Shown piece after piece: positions 53,040-63,649 of a stretch of 64,000 bases of DNA. Under the pieces are notes generated by a model, which had not been told where the DNA came from, did not search any database, and worked only from the letters and a program-made list of their open reading frames with translations. The stretch is from Bicyclus anynana (Eukaryota; Arthropoda; Insecta; Lepidoptera; Nymphalidae): contig NC_069105.1 in assembly GCF_947172395.1 (NCBI RefSeq), forward strand, positions 11,925,971 through 11,989,970, written 5' to 3'. The position numbers were made by a program, and so were the translations under genes. Each line of letters begins with the position of its first letter. The stretch's first letter is position 1.

Positions 53040-53330
53040 CAGTAGTCGTGTTGACTCGTGCCGACGCTAGGTGGTGCGACTTGTTTCCGTAAAGAGTAGG
53101 GAGTTAGAGAGGTCGGTTTTCGGGAACGACTTGCGATATAATGGCTCCACGGAAGATCAGCGCGGTATCCGTACGGACACTGCAATATGCTGAGTGGTGA
53201 ACCTTTTAGGATCACGTCATGCAAGTTGCAATGTATTTAATTTATTGTTTTTTTTTCTCTCTTTTCTTTGTATGATGTGTATTCTGAATAAACTTTTCTT
53301 TCTTTCTTTCTTTCTTTCTTTTTATAAGGC
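53040..53330 (+). repeat. Probable retroelement 3' remnant with a TTTC microsatellite
   Basis: A GC-rich block (53040-53220) is followed by AT-rich sequence with TGAATAAACTT and a CTTT/TTTC repeat at 53300-53323. I cannot assign the family. Confidence 0.4.
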
Positions 53331-53414
53331 GCTCGCCGTACGGTCTTCTTCGGTATGCTCGTGGCTCGAGCCGTCCACTTTTCTTGTTGTGTAAGTCCTT
53401 ATGGGTTACTTAGG

Positions 53415-53600
53415 ATAGGCGGGGAGAGACTTGAATGGAAAAGGTGAGTCTTAGTTAACTGTCAAGGGATCCCTTAACCCTACATACAACGGTCACAAGT
53501 CCGTGACTCCACTCAAGGTCATTTTCTTCCATTCTATTGTTTGTTTTGGTTACAGTTTGATTTGTTAATTAAGTTGTCCTGACAAATGTTGTGAATCATA
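53415..53600 (+). repeat. Unclassified repeat E, best-preserved copy
   Basis: It starts AGGCGGGGAGAGACTTGAAT and contains the palindrome AAGGGATCCCTT at 53464-53475. It then carries GGTCACAAGTCCGTGACTCC and GTTGTCCTGACAAATGTTGT. Confidence 0.7.
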
Positions 53601-53884
53601 AACTTTATTCGACATTGGTTTTCTTATTTTTGTAATCCACTTCTAAGTCTGCATAAAAATACATTTACACAGAAAAAAAAATACGTGCGATGTTTTTTGA
53701 TGTGATCACAGCTTTCTAATTTAGCATTAACAATAACACTTCACGATAACATTACACAAGAAAAATTACTAAGTATTTAGCACTAACTAAACAAACAATA
53801 AGTAAATACAAAAAGGTCTGTTCTTTATGGACAGGCCGTTAAAAATAGGCCGCCCTTGATAACAATAATGTATTGGTAAACATT

Positions 53885-54216
53885 GACGGCCTCCGTGGCG
53901 CAGTGGTATGCGCGGTGGATTTACAAGACGGAGGTCCTGGGTTCGATCCCCGGCTGGCAGATTGAGATTTTCTTAATTTGTCCAGGTCTGGCTGGTGGGA
54001 GGCTTCGGCCGTGGCTAGTTACCACCCTACCGGCAAAGACGTATCGCCAAGCGATTCAGCGTTCCGGTACGATGCCGTGTAGAAACCGAAAGGGGTGTGA
54101 ATTTTCATCCTTCTCCTAACAAGTTAGCCCGCTTCCATCTTAGACTGCATCATCACTTACCATCAGGTGAGATTGTAGTCCAGGGCTAACTTGTAAAGAA
54201 TATAAAAAAAAAAAAA
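53885..54216 (+). mobile_element. SINE family II, full length
   Basis: It starts GACGGCCTCCGTGGCGCAGT, has a B box GGTTCGATCCCC and ends in an A tail. It is one of the two cleanest copies. Confidence 0.9.
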
Positions 54217-55340
54217 CAATAAATAGGTACAACGTAGTTATGTCTGGACAAAATGCAAATCTGGCGCCTGCCCATGCGGTAGGTCTGGCACCCGTGAGCT
54301 TCTCTCACGGATGCAAAATCGCTGAATAGAGTTTTCAGAATCGACCACCTGCACATACTATGCATGGGAATGCAAGCCGGACGGACAGTCCACGCATCGA
54401 CTCGCTAGTAATAAGTTAAGTTAATTTTACATTACATACATTACATACTATAGTTAAGTTAATTTTAAGCTTCAATGGGGATGATGACTAGGTTTGAATA
54501 TATTGATTTGTATGTTTCATTCGGGTAAATAAGGTCAATGTTAACTGATTTATACATAAAAAACAAAGATTGTCTGGATATTTGCAAAATAAATAAGATT
54601 ATAAAATTTCAAAATCTATTTTTATTTATTGTAATTAGATGAAAATTCATACAGTTTCATACATTAAATAGACATTTTTTACTATGTGAACTATAAACAT
54701 AAACGCACAAATAACAAAGATATTAGTAATTTTGTTTGAACGCCCATACAAACGACCACTCAACAAGCCAACGACGTCACAAAATCGTGCCATTTTGTAT
54801 GGAGCGTTTTTCAAGAATCCGCGGCAGCGCCGCAAATCTGACCCTTTAAAACCCTGTAGCTCCGAAAGTAATAATCGCAGATACCCTGTTACTTTTACAA
54901 AATTGCTTTCCTATTAGTGTACTCTTAATTTATATACAATTTAAAATTTCATTGTCATCATCCCTATTGTGGAAGCAGGATAATATTTTAATTTAAACAC
55001 TCTATCGAAGAAAGTACTTTAATTTTACAACTCGTTCCTCCAAATTTGACTACGTATTTACAAAAAATATGAAGCATTTATTTACAATCTGTTTTGAATA
55101 AAAAATATATATATTATATTTAGATAGAATATAGATTTCGATGTGTAATAAAACTAAAAGTTAGCATCGTACAAGATTTGCGGTGAGAGTGATGTGCGAT
55201 CACCTTTACGTGTGTTTGCGAATTTACATGATATTATTCTAACAAGCATTTAAATATTACTTAGTCAGTATTAATCCAATAATTAGTCTTAACTACAAGT
55301 TGTTGAACTATGTTGCAACTTCCGAGAACAGGTGGTTTGG
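54217..55340. other. AT-rich stretch with no gene recognised
   Basis: Two short overlapping frames (near 54650-54920, opposite strands) have no recognisable features. No splice-bounded exon or defined repeat was seen. Confidence 0.4.
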
Positions 55341-55349
55341 TGGTATAGT

Positions 55350-55496
55350 CAGTGGCGTGTACAAGGTTTTTAACTAGGGTATGCACTACACAACGACAAT
55401 ATACAAATTGTACAAAATGGAAAATTCCTCCTCCAATACATAATGAATCCTCAGGGTATGCATTGCGTTAATGCATCTATGAAGTGCACGCTGCTG
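55350..55496. mobile_element. hAT-like MITE with 8-bp target duplication
   Basis: The left end is CAGTGGCGTGTAC; the right end on the minus strand is CAGCAGCGTGCAC. The flanks GGTATAGT and GGTATAAT agree at 7 of 8 positions. Confidence 0.7.
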
Positions 55497-55519
55497 GGTA
55501 TAATATCAGGGCCTATAGC

Positions 55520-55795
55520 CGTGTGGAACGTTGACACTCTTTCTACAAACGCTAACGATTCGAAATATAAAAAATGTATGGGGATGACATTTATATCGAC
55601 AGGTCACGTGACCAAGTTGTCGATCGTATCTGTCATGTCCCATAAGTTAAGCAAACGCTTCGAAAACTAGAAAAATGTACAGGAATGATATTTGGTATCG
55701 ACAGGTCACGTGATCATTCCCATACCTTTTTCTAGTTTTCGAAGCGTTTGCGATTGTAGAAAGAGAATCGATGTAGGTACCACTTGGCTACAGAG
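55520..55795. mobile_element. Foldback MITE related to the interior of 1706-2188
   Basis: The arms 55650-55695 and 55712-55760 pair through AAACGCTTCGAAAACTAGAA. The loop holds GGTCACGTGATC. It shares CTTTCTACAA, ATCGACAGGTCACGTGA-type and TAGCCAAGTGG-type words with the element near 1780-2105. Confidence 0.7.
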
Positions 55796-56289
55796 GCTGA
55801 ATTACTGAAATCTAATAAAATGGAATCGTCTTCGAATATTTACTAACCAATAAACTAGAATTACTTTGCTTTTTTTTAAAGCCATAAATTTTTTTTAATT
55901 TTTTTTAAACGGGGTGAAGATTAAGCCACCTCCCTTCGGTGATGAGTCCAACCGCTCTTTCCGTTGAGCTATTGAGGCTATACTTACATACTAACTAACA
56001 AGCTAATTAAAAGCTTTAAATAAGATGGATCACGCTGACAAATTCGCGACACCTTTGCCAAATCATAAGTAAAACATTCACTAAAAGCTTGCCACAAATC
56101 AATACTCGGTAGGTATTTATAGGTACGTCAACCTCTGGCCCAGATTTGAAAATACCAACGATTAGCTGAAACGTGGAAACGCGATATTTCTGAAACGTCA
56201 TCTTTTTTCCTCACTTTTACGAGTAAAATATGCGTGACAATGTCGGACTGTATATAAAATTAGACTAGTTTATTTTCAAGATTTTCCTA

Positions 56290-56815
56290 AAAAAGGTCAT
56301 GTTTTCCGTTAACGTGGGAACACGGGGATAAAATGTACCTTCATCATTATCAGCCAATAGACATTCACTGCTGGACATAGGCCTCTTGCATGTACCTTCA
56401 AGCATAACGATCTCGAGCCGGCAGCATCCAGCGGTTTCCGGCAATCCGCTTGATGTCCTCGGTTGGTGACTTTGGTTCGTCTGCAGATCTCCTCATTTTT
56501 GATTCAATCACGCAGAGAAACTCCAAGCATAGATCGTTCCATCGCCCGCTGAGTGATTTTGAGCCTTCTAATAAGGCCCATATTTAGCAACCAAGTTTCG
56601 GATCCGTATGTCATCACTGGCAACACGCACTGTTCCAAGACTTTCGTCTTCAGGCACTGAGGAATTTCGGGCGAAAAGATGTTAAATATACCTTAGCACT
56701 AACTAATAACGTGGCTTTTTGGTGAAAGATTTTTCAAAATCGGTTCAGTAGATCCAGAGATTACCTCCTATGATACCTCTAACTTTATCTCTTTATAATT
56801 TAATTGTATATAGTA
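56290..56815 (+). repeat. Family A-related copy split by an RTE-like fragment
   Basis: The left piece (about 56290-56336) ends AACACGGGGATAAAATGTAC. The right piece (56690-56815) resumes with TACCTTAGCACTAACTAATA and ends in a CTTTATCTCTTTATAATT tail. The minus-strand RTE fragment lies between. Confidence 0.7.
56337..56690 (-). pseudogene. RTE-like LINE 3' fragment inserted in a family A copy
   Basis: The minus strand runs from codons resembling CLKTKVLEQCVLPVMTYGSE (56660-56600) to the 3' end near 56345 (CATTATCAGCCAATAGACAT on the plus strand). It is one of the longer relics, with broken frames. Confidence 0.8.
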
Positions 56816-56820
56816 GGTTA

Positions 56821-56941
56821 CAGTGGCGTGCATACGGTTTTAAACTAGGATATACACTTTAAGTAAAAATTTAAATATTCCATTCAATAGAGTTATCAGA
56901 TTAGGCAGAGCATTTTTGCATCTATGAAGTGCACGCGTCAG
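56821..56941. mobile_element. hAT-like MITE, CAGTGGCGTGCA family
   Basis: The left end is CAGTGGCGTGCATACGG; the right side carries GAAGTGCACGCGTCAG. The flanks GTAGGTTA and GTAGGTAT are similar but not identical. Confidence 0.6.
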
Positions 56942-57444
56942 GTAGGTATATACTCGTAAAATTACCTAAACAACAAATAATACAATAGTAAAAAAGTTGC
57001 TATACGGATTCAGTTTAGAAGATGTAAAACAATTTGTCTATGAAATAACAGAGGCATTTTGAAATCTCGTACAGAAAGTTGATCGTTTATTCAAACAATG
57101 TCACCAAAAAAGAAAAAATTCAACATATCAATCTAATTTTATTAAGTTCACAGGAAATACATTTACATAATTTTATCATTAATCTTGCACGGAATAAATT
57201 TAGTAATTAAATAGTTTAATTGGGTTTTTATGTCAGACTATCGTTTCGTATAAAAAGTGAGACTTTTTCCAAGATATGAGCAATGGGTTGGCATGCTTAC
57301 TAAGAAAATAATAATTATAATTATTCTTGACCGGTATAACTAATTGCGTTTCTGAGTAACCCCATAAAAGGAAAACTTTTAAATTGAAAAAGTATCTCTT
57401 CTAACAATATGAAAAGTAATAATTATACAATTATTCATACACTA

Positions 57445-57640
57445 CCTGACGCCGCGCGGTTTCACCCGCGTAGTTCCCGTTCCCGTAGGAATACAGGGAT
57501 AATATATAGCCTATAGGTTTCCTCGATAAATGGGATATCTAACGCTGAAAGAATCTTACAAATCAGACATGTAGTTCCTGAGATTAGCGCGTGCAAACAA
57601 ACAAACAAACTTTTCAGCTTTATAATATTAGTATAGGTAA
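57445..57640 (+). repeat. Dispersed repeat family A
   Basis: It runs from ACCTGACGCCGCGCGGTTTC to TTTATAATATTAGTATAGGT with the whole family body. Confidence 0.8.
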
Positions 57641-57759
57641 GTAAACTATTGATCCTGTTTATTTTTAAATTTCAATATGGCTCCTTGCATACTTATATTT
57701 CCAGTAATAATTTGTATTAAGTAATTTGCCCAATTCAAATATTATATACATGTATAATA

Positions 57760-57870
57760 TAGCTAGGCAACTTCGTTCGTAACACTCCCGATATTGCGCG
57801 CGGGGCGGGGGGCGTGTAGCGATGAATGAAAAACCCCGTCCGCCCGTCGCCCGCATACACCGCATATACA
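57760..57870 (+). repeat. GC-rich dispersed repeat, truncated
   Basis: CGTTCGTAACACTCCCGATA is followed by GCGGGGCGGGGGGCGTGTAG and GATGAATGAAAAACCC. It is related to 7075-7245 and 62475-62655. Confidence 0.75.
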
Positions 57871-58424
57871 TTTTAACGTTAAAAAAAATAAAAATTAAAA
57901 TCGATTTTAACAACTTCGATTATATTAGGTAAGTATGTCCGATAGCTTATTTTGTTTGTGTCATTTGAAGACATAGGCTTAGAAAGAAAAAAGAAATCCA
58001 AAGATTCCCCTACAATACCACAAACTTTACCATTTTTTAATATTAGTATGAATTAATAAGCGATGTAGTGAAACCTATGAACCTTTTGTGAATAGACAAA
58101 AATGCAGACCACGTATGCTGTCTTTTTTGTGTACCTACGTCCAAACAAACCATTAGTGTGGCAAACAGACGTGCGGTCGATGACCCCGCTGTCCTCCGAC
58201 CTTCACCTCTGAAGCGCAGACGAAATAAGGGATCAGGGCATCAACCTCACAATTGCTTGAAATTAGAAAACTCTACAGAAAATTTAGGGTTGCCACATCA
58301 CCATTATCAGCCTATTTTAAGAGCCTAATACAGGGGCAAGTCTCCCTTCTTTTGGAAGAGAGAATATGGAGCGGAAACCCACCCCGATGCTCCCACGACG
58401 AAATAAGAAAATATCTATATAAAT

Positions 58425-58862
58425 ATATTTATAAATGAATTGGTGTTCATTAGTCTCGCTAAAACTCGAGAACGGCTAAACGGATTTATCTTATCTTGGT
58501 CTTGAAATGTTCGTGGAGGTATAGGAAAGGTTTGAAAGGTGAGAAAAATTAGAAAAATTGACGGGAAAACCATAAAAAACAACCCTTTTCTATTTCCCAT
58601 ATAAACGTTTAAGAGTCATAGATCTAGGTATTTTTTTATTTATTTATAATAATTACAATGATAAAATTAAAAGGTGCAGACATAAACTTGTTGACGATTT
58701 CTGCGCACCCTGCGCCGTTGACAAAGCTGTAATGAAATCTACTAAGAACTTAGTAGTAAGGTACAGGTAGGGATAGGGTAGGGGTTGGATCGGAGTAGGG
58801 TAGGGGTAGGGATAGGGAAGAATTGCACATAAGTCAAAGCGAAGGTTGACTGGGTCCGCTAG
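58425..58862 (-). repeat. Family B repeat (minus) with a CTACCC-type tract
   Basis: The layout matches 3213-3630: a tail with GAAAAATTAGAAAAATTG and AACCCTTTTCTATTTCCCAT, a GGGTAGGGGTAGGGA tract at 58765-58820, and a degraded inverted head ending TCCGCTAGT. Confidence 0.7.
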
Positions 58863-59469
58863 TTTCAGATAAAAATCGAGAAATGGTACAAAAATGACCA
58901 CTGCTCTACCTTGGCCATTTTAATACCTATGAATTTCTCGATTTCGTTTTTAATTTTTCTATATATTCATTTTCTTGTTTCTTCCTTTTTAAACCACTTT
59001 TTTTACGCAGTCTAGTTATAACCGATATAGTTCTTAAACTTTATTTTTTGTTTGAAGTCGGTTAAAGATAATAAAAATTAGTACTAAGCGACAACCCTGG
59101 AATGAGTGACAGTTGATTGTTTTTCTACGACACCGAATACGACTGTCAGTTTCAATTTTAATAGCGTGAGTGTTTTTTGCTGACAAAAATAGAAGCTATT
59201 AATAGTGCTGACGAACTGACAGACTGGGTGACGCCAGCGGTTTGCTGAACCCGAGGAATTGTGATAAATCATCTTTAGTATAATATATTCAAGCATAAAT
59301 CTTCAGTAACCTTAGTAGAGTTGTTCTTTGTACAAATACAATTGATGTTTTTGGATGTAAAAACTGTGTTTAATTTTTTACATCCAAAATTGTTCGTGAA
59401 TCTAATAACAATTAGATTATTTTTATTAGATTATCAAAATACATTTAAAACGGAATTTGAAAAACTGAA

Positions 59470-59680
59470 TTTCCCGCGACTTCGTCCGCGTGAAATTCAG
59501 TTTTTCACAATTCCCTTGTTAGCCACAGATTTTTTAAGGATGAAAAGTAGCCTATGTGTTAACTAAGAGGAAAATCTACTTCCATTCCAAATTTCAGCCA
59601 AATCGGTTCAGTAGTTGCAGCGTTAAAGAGTAACAAACATCCATACAAACTTTTGCGTTTATAATATTAGTAGGATATTA
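59470..59680 (+). repeat. Dispersed repeat family B, short form
   Basis: The head is TTTCCCGCGACTTCGTCCGC, the body AAATTTCAGCCAAATCGGTT and the tail TTTATAATATTAGTAGGATA. Confidence 0.75.
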
Positions 59681-59755
59681 TGGAGGCTTCATTTAGGTAG
59701 GTACAAAGTCCTATCTCTCGGTACCATGCGACGTACTACAGTTCGTTACATATAG

Positions 59756-59878
59756 GATGGTGCGGGTGACAGTTCATTTCACTCTTGAAAGGTTGCCGCG
59801 ATTCACGATAATAGTCCGTATTACGAACGTCATACAGGCGATTGTCACCGTACCCATGCTATCTGAAAATCACTTTAG
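59756..59878 (+). repeat. About 120-bp dispersed repeat, partner of 8842-8960
   Basis: It shares TTGCCGCGATTCACGATAAT and CCATGCTATCTGAAAA with the copy in PDHA intron 7. Confidence 0.65.
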
Positions 59879-60132
59879 GGTTAAGGCAAGGAAATTCGGC
59901 TTTCGTTTTTTAATTTTCTACGAAATAAAGTTGAATGTATTTATCACATTGCTCTGCAAATCTAGCATTTGATTTTTTTAACTTTAGTTTTTTTTATTTA
60001 ATTATATTATGTACAAATACTACATCGGCAGTTATAGTATAAACAGGCTGTAAGTCAACCTTTAAACGTGAAAACTTAAATTTAACGTTTTAAAGATGGC
60101 GGGTAATTTATAAAAGAGTAATTACTAATTAG

Positions 60133-60353
60133 CAGCGGCGAAGAGTCCATACAGCCTGATTCCCGCCGGGCTACCTTTTAAAAACCATACATATTTATTA
60201 TTGAAATAAATATATTATCCAAGTAATATGGATGTATGAGAAACCGGAGTAAGCGGTATGCATCAAGCGGTATGTATCATATGTATCAAGCGGTATGAAT
60301 ATTCTTTTCTTTGGGACGGCTTACCTTCGTCAACATTCCATCCTTCGCCACTG
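60133..60353. mobile_element. hAT-like MITE, 221 bp, perfect 8-bp target duplication
   Basis: Ends are CAGCGGCGAAGAG and, on the minus strand, CAGTGGCGAAGGATGGAATG. CTAATTAG flanks both sides exactly (60125-60132 and 60354-60361). A short AAGCGGTATG motif is repeated inside. Confidence 0.85.
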
Positions 60354-60879
60354 CTAATTAGGTAAACAAAAAATAAATTACAGTTACATAGTACAGGTTA
60401 TACTCGTTAAAAAGGCATCACAAAAACCTCTTTAAAATGTTGTATATTTTATGGTAAATACCTTCGTAGAATTGTAAAATATAATTACACATACATGCAA
60501 ATACGAGTAGGTAGAGAATATATTTTATGGTTTTTACCTATAGAGTATGTTTTTACTTTTTTTTCCAGTACAGACAGTTTGACGCCTGGAGTGTATCGAC
60601 CTCGACGATGATAAATTGTCTTTTTCAATAGCCCCCACCGTTGTATGGGGTACATTGACCGGTTGTAATTATTTAGTTTGGTTTATCAAATAGATTACTT
60701 ACTCGTAGATGGGATTAATTGACATTTTTAAAGTGTACTGAGGTGACAAACAAGACAACATTTTTGTAAGTTTTTATTTAACTTGCCATGTTAGTATAGT
60801 GTTAATCAATTCTTGAAACTAATAAGCATTTGGTATTTGTTTGTACTATTTGGTTTACTTGTGTATCTTTGACTAGCTG

Positions 60880-61064
60880 ACGCCGCGCGGTTTCACACGC
60901 GTGGTTCTCGGACCCGTAGGAGTACGGGAATAATATATAGCCTTCCTCGATAAATACTGTATCTAACACTGAAAGAATTCTTCAAATCGGACCAGTGGTT
61001 CCTGAGATTAGAGCGTTCAATCAAACAAACAAATTCTTTAGCTTTATATATTAGTATAGATTAG
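60880..61064 (+). repeat. Dispersed repeat family A
   Basis: It runs from TAGCTGACGCCGCGCGGTTT to TTTATATATTAGTATAGATT. A TA microsatellite follows at once. Confidence 0.8.
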
Positions 61065-61065
61065 T

Positions 61066-61070
61066 ATATA

Positions 61071-61118
<48 letters not shown>
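61066..61118. repeat. TA microsatellite, about 53 bp
   Basis: TA dinucleotides with a single TG interruption follow the 3' end of a family A repeat, consistent with growth from its TA-rich tail. Confidence 0.95.
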
Positions 61119-61120
<2 letters not shown>

Positions 61121-61756
61121 AAAGCAACAATAGCACAGCAGTATTAACGAGTTCTTAATTTATTTAGAGTGATATAGGAGAAGGCGTGTCACATAGAAAC
61201 CCGTTTACTAACAAACCGTAAACGTAACGTCAACTCTTACAGACATTGATTATAATCTATAATCCTATACTAATATTATAAAGAGGTAAAGTTTGTCAGT
61301 TTAATGAGTCTGTAAGGGGTAATCTTCTGGATCAACATCATTCGGAACCCTCGTGACGCGAGTTCTACTCGCACTTGTCAGGTTTTTTTACGTAGGTACA
61401 AAATACAAAACATTATTCCGTAAATTGAATATCCATATTATGTACAAAACATAATTAGCTTTCCAAAATAAATATTTTGTAAACTTGTTAGTAGCCCTAC
61501 GAAAGTCACGATATCAAGAGACTAAAAAAACTTTTTCGGTTTTAAACCCCGCACAGTTCTGGCGCAGACACGGTAATAATTGCACGTCAGTTTGCAGGGA
61601 TGCTTCACTCTACCGGGAATTCAATTAAATTGGAAATAAATAAATTCACCGACTTTTTCTTTTTACATCACGATGAGTTAAAGTAGGAGTAATTGGTTTA
61701 TTTCTGTCTATGCTACCTCCATCTACTAGCATAATATTTTAAATCCTTCCCTAACT

Positions 61757-62396
61757 TTCAATCATCAATCATTATCAACCTACATTTGGTTCACTGCTGA
61801 GCTCGAGTCTTCTCTAAAAATGAGAGGGGTTAGGCCAATAGTCCACCACGCCCAATGCAGATTGGCAGACTTCACACACGCAGAGGATTAAGAAAATTCT
61901 CTGGTATGCAGGTTTCCGCAGTATTTTTTCCTTCATCGTTTGAGACACGTGATTTTTAATTTCTTAAAATGAAAAGTTGAAAAGTTTGACGGCCTCCGTG
62001 GCGCAGTGGTATGCGCGGTGGATTTACAAGACGGAGGTCCTGGGTTCGATCCCCGGCTGGGCAGATTGAGATTTTCTTAATTTGTCCGGGTCTGGCTGGT
62101 GGGAGGCTTCGGCCGTGGCTAGTTACCACCCTACCGGCAAAGACGTACCGCCAAGCGATTTAGCGTTCCGGTACGATGCCGTGTAGAAACCGAAAGGGGT
62201 GTGGATTATCATCCTCCTCCTAACAAGTTAGTCCGCTTCCATCTTAGACTGCATCATCACTTACCATCAGGTGAGATTGTAGTCAAGGGCTAACTTGTAA
62301 AGAATAAAAAAAAAAAAAAAGGTGCATGCCCCGGACCGGATTCGAACCCACACCCTCCGAAGTCAGAGGTCATATCCACTGGGCTTTCACGGTGGA
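61757..62396 (-). mobile_element. SINE family III split by a SINE II insertion
   Basis: The minus-strand SINE III occupies 61757-61985 and resumes at 62321 with GGTGCATGCCCCGGACCGGA, ending at its head near 62396. The interruption is a complete SINE II. Confidence 0.88.
61989..62320 (+). mobile_element. SINE family II, full length, inside SINE III
   Basis: It starts GACGGCCTCCGTGGCGCAGT and ends in GGGCTAACTTGTAAAG plus an A tail. It closely matches the copy at 53885-54216. Confidence 0.92.
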
Positions 62397-62474
62397 ATTG
62401 TCTTGATGCTTCTGAATTGTAGTATTTTGACCGCTATGTAGGTATATCTGTATGTAGTACTTAAACTATTTAAT

Positions 62475-62655
62475 CTATGTTACGTCGTTCGTAACACTCC
62501 TGATGAGCCGCGCGAGCCGGGGGGCGTGTAGCGATGAATGAAAAACCCACGACTGATGCACCTCACTTCCCCGCACGTTTTCACACCCGCGCAGTCTTTC
62601 CCCCCGTCGCCCGCGTATCATGGGAGTGTCATCAACAAACTTGCTAAGCTATATA
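62475..62655 (+). repeat. GC-rich dispersed repeat, full copy
   Basis: It runs from CGTTCGTAACACTCCTGATG through GGGGGGCGTGTAGCGATGAA and CAGTCTTTCCCCCCGTCGCC to GGGAGTGTCATCAACAAACT. It is the inverse of the block at 7075-7245. Confidence 0.78.
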
Positions 62656-63645
62656 TATTTTTACATCTGAGTTTGACATAATATTCTCATTTTTACATAT
62701 TTACACAGATAACTCGTAAACATACTCGGCCTCGATTTACTGCACGTCTCGGTAAAAAGGGGGTCGTGTTTTTTTTTGTAAAAATCTATATAAAAACAAG
62801 AATTTGTTGTTTATCCTCGTTTGTTCAATAATATTTGTTTGTAGGTACTGGTATGTATTACAACTTTATAGTGTCTTGAATTCCAATATTTTCACAAATC
62901 TGATTCAATAAAGAGTTACGTATTCTTTCAAGCTTCAAGCAGCAAAGTAAGCTAGCTTTTTGTGGCATAGGTATGATATTCGTTTTTTTATTACAAAACT
63001 ATTGCTTATAAAAACTTACAAAATAATGCTATAATACGGTAAAATAAATAAATGAAAAAAAAATACAAGGAAAAGAAAAGAGAGCTTTTTTAATTAACTC
63101 CCTGAAGATTTAATGCTACTATCTATAGGTTTTTTTTATTCCATCCTAATTATAAAAAAAAAACCCTATATATTCGTATTATTTGGTTTATTCACATAGA
63201 CATAGAAACCTAAATGAAAATTCACAACACACCTCCTAAATCATACACAGAGGAGTTCCGCATTAATTACTCTGTGCCCAATTTAAAACAAGACTCCTCT
63301 TTTTAAAAGGTCGGAATGTACATAGTAGGTACGCCAAAAACATTTTCACATGGCAACGACTAAAAAAAAATTAAATATTTCTGTCCGAATTCCTCACGAC
63401 AAAACTAAAATATGTGAAAAAAACCCACGTGCCGAAAGAACGAGGCGCGAAAGAATACGTCAATCGAGATAAATAGGTCTGCCCCACTTCTCTACTGTGT
63501 CATCGCTTCAGCCTCTTTGATTTATGAATTCCTGGTAATTACTGCTCTAAAACAATAAGTGACTAAAAATATGATGATGTTTATTTCTGTTTTTCCTTTT
63601 GGCGCACTTACCAAAAAAGCTTCCGCTTTTCCATTGAAATTGAGC
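62656..63645. other. AT-rich stretch with no gene recognised
   Basis: I see simple A/T runs and no exon, RNA gene or defined repeat. Confidence 0.4.
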
Positions 63646-63649
63646 ACTG

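Noticed and set aside
53885..53965. tRNA gene candidate (A and B boxes, cloverleaf-like)
   Set aside because: The same head is fused to a 250-bp body with an A tail in several copies, which identifies a tRNA-derived SINE.
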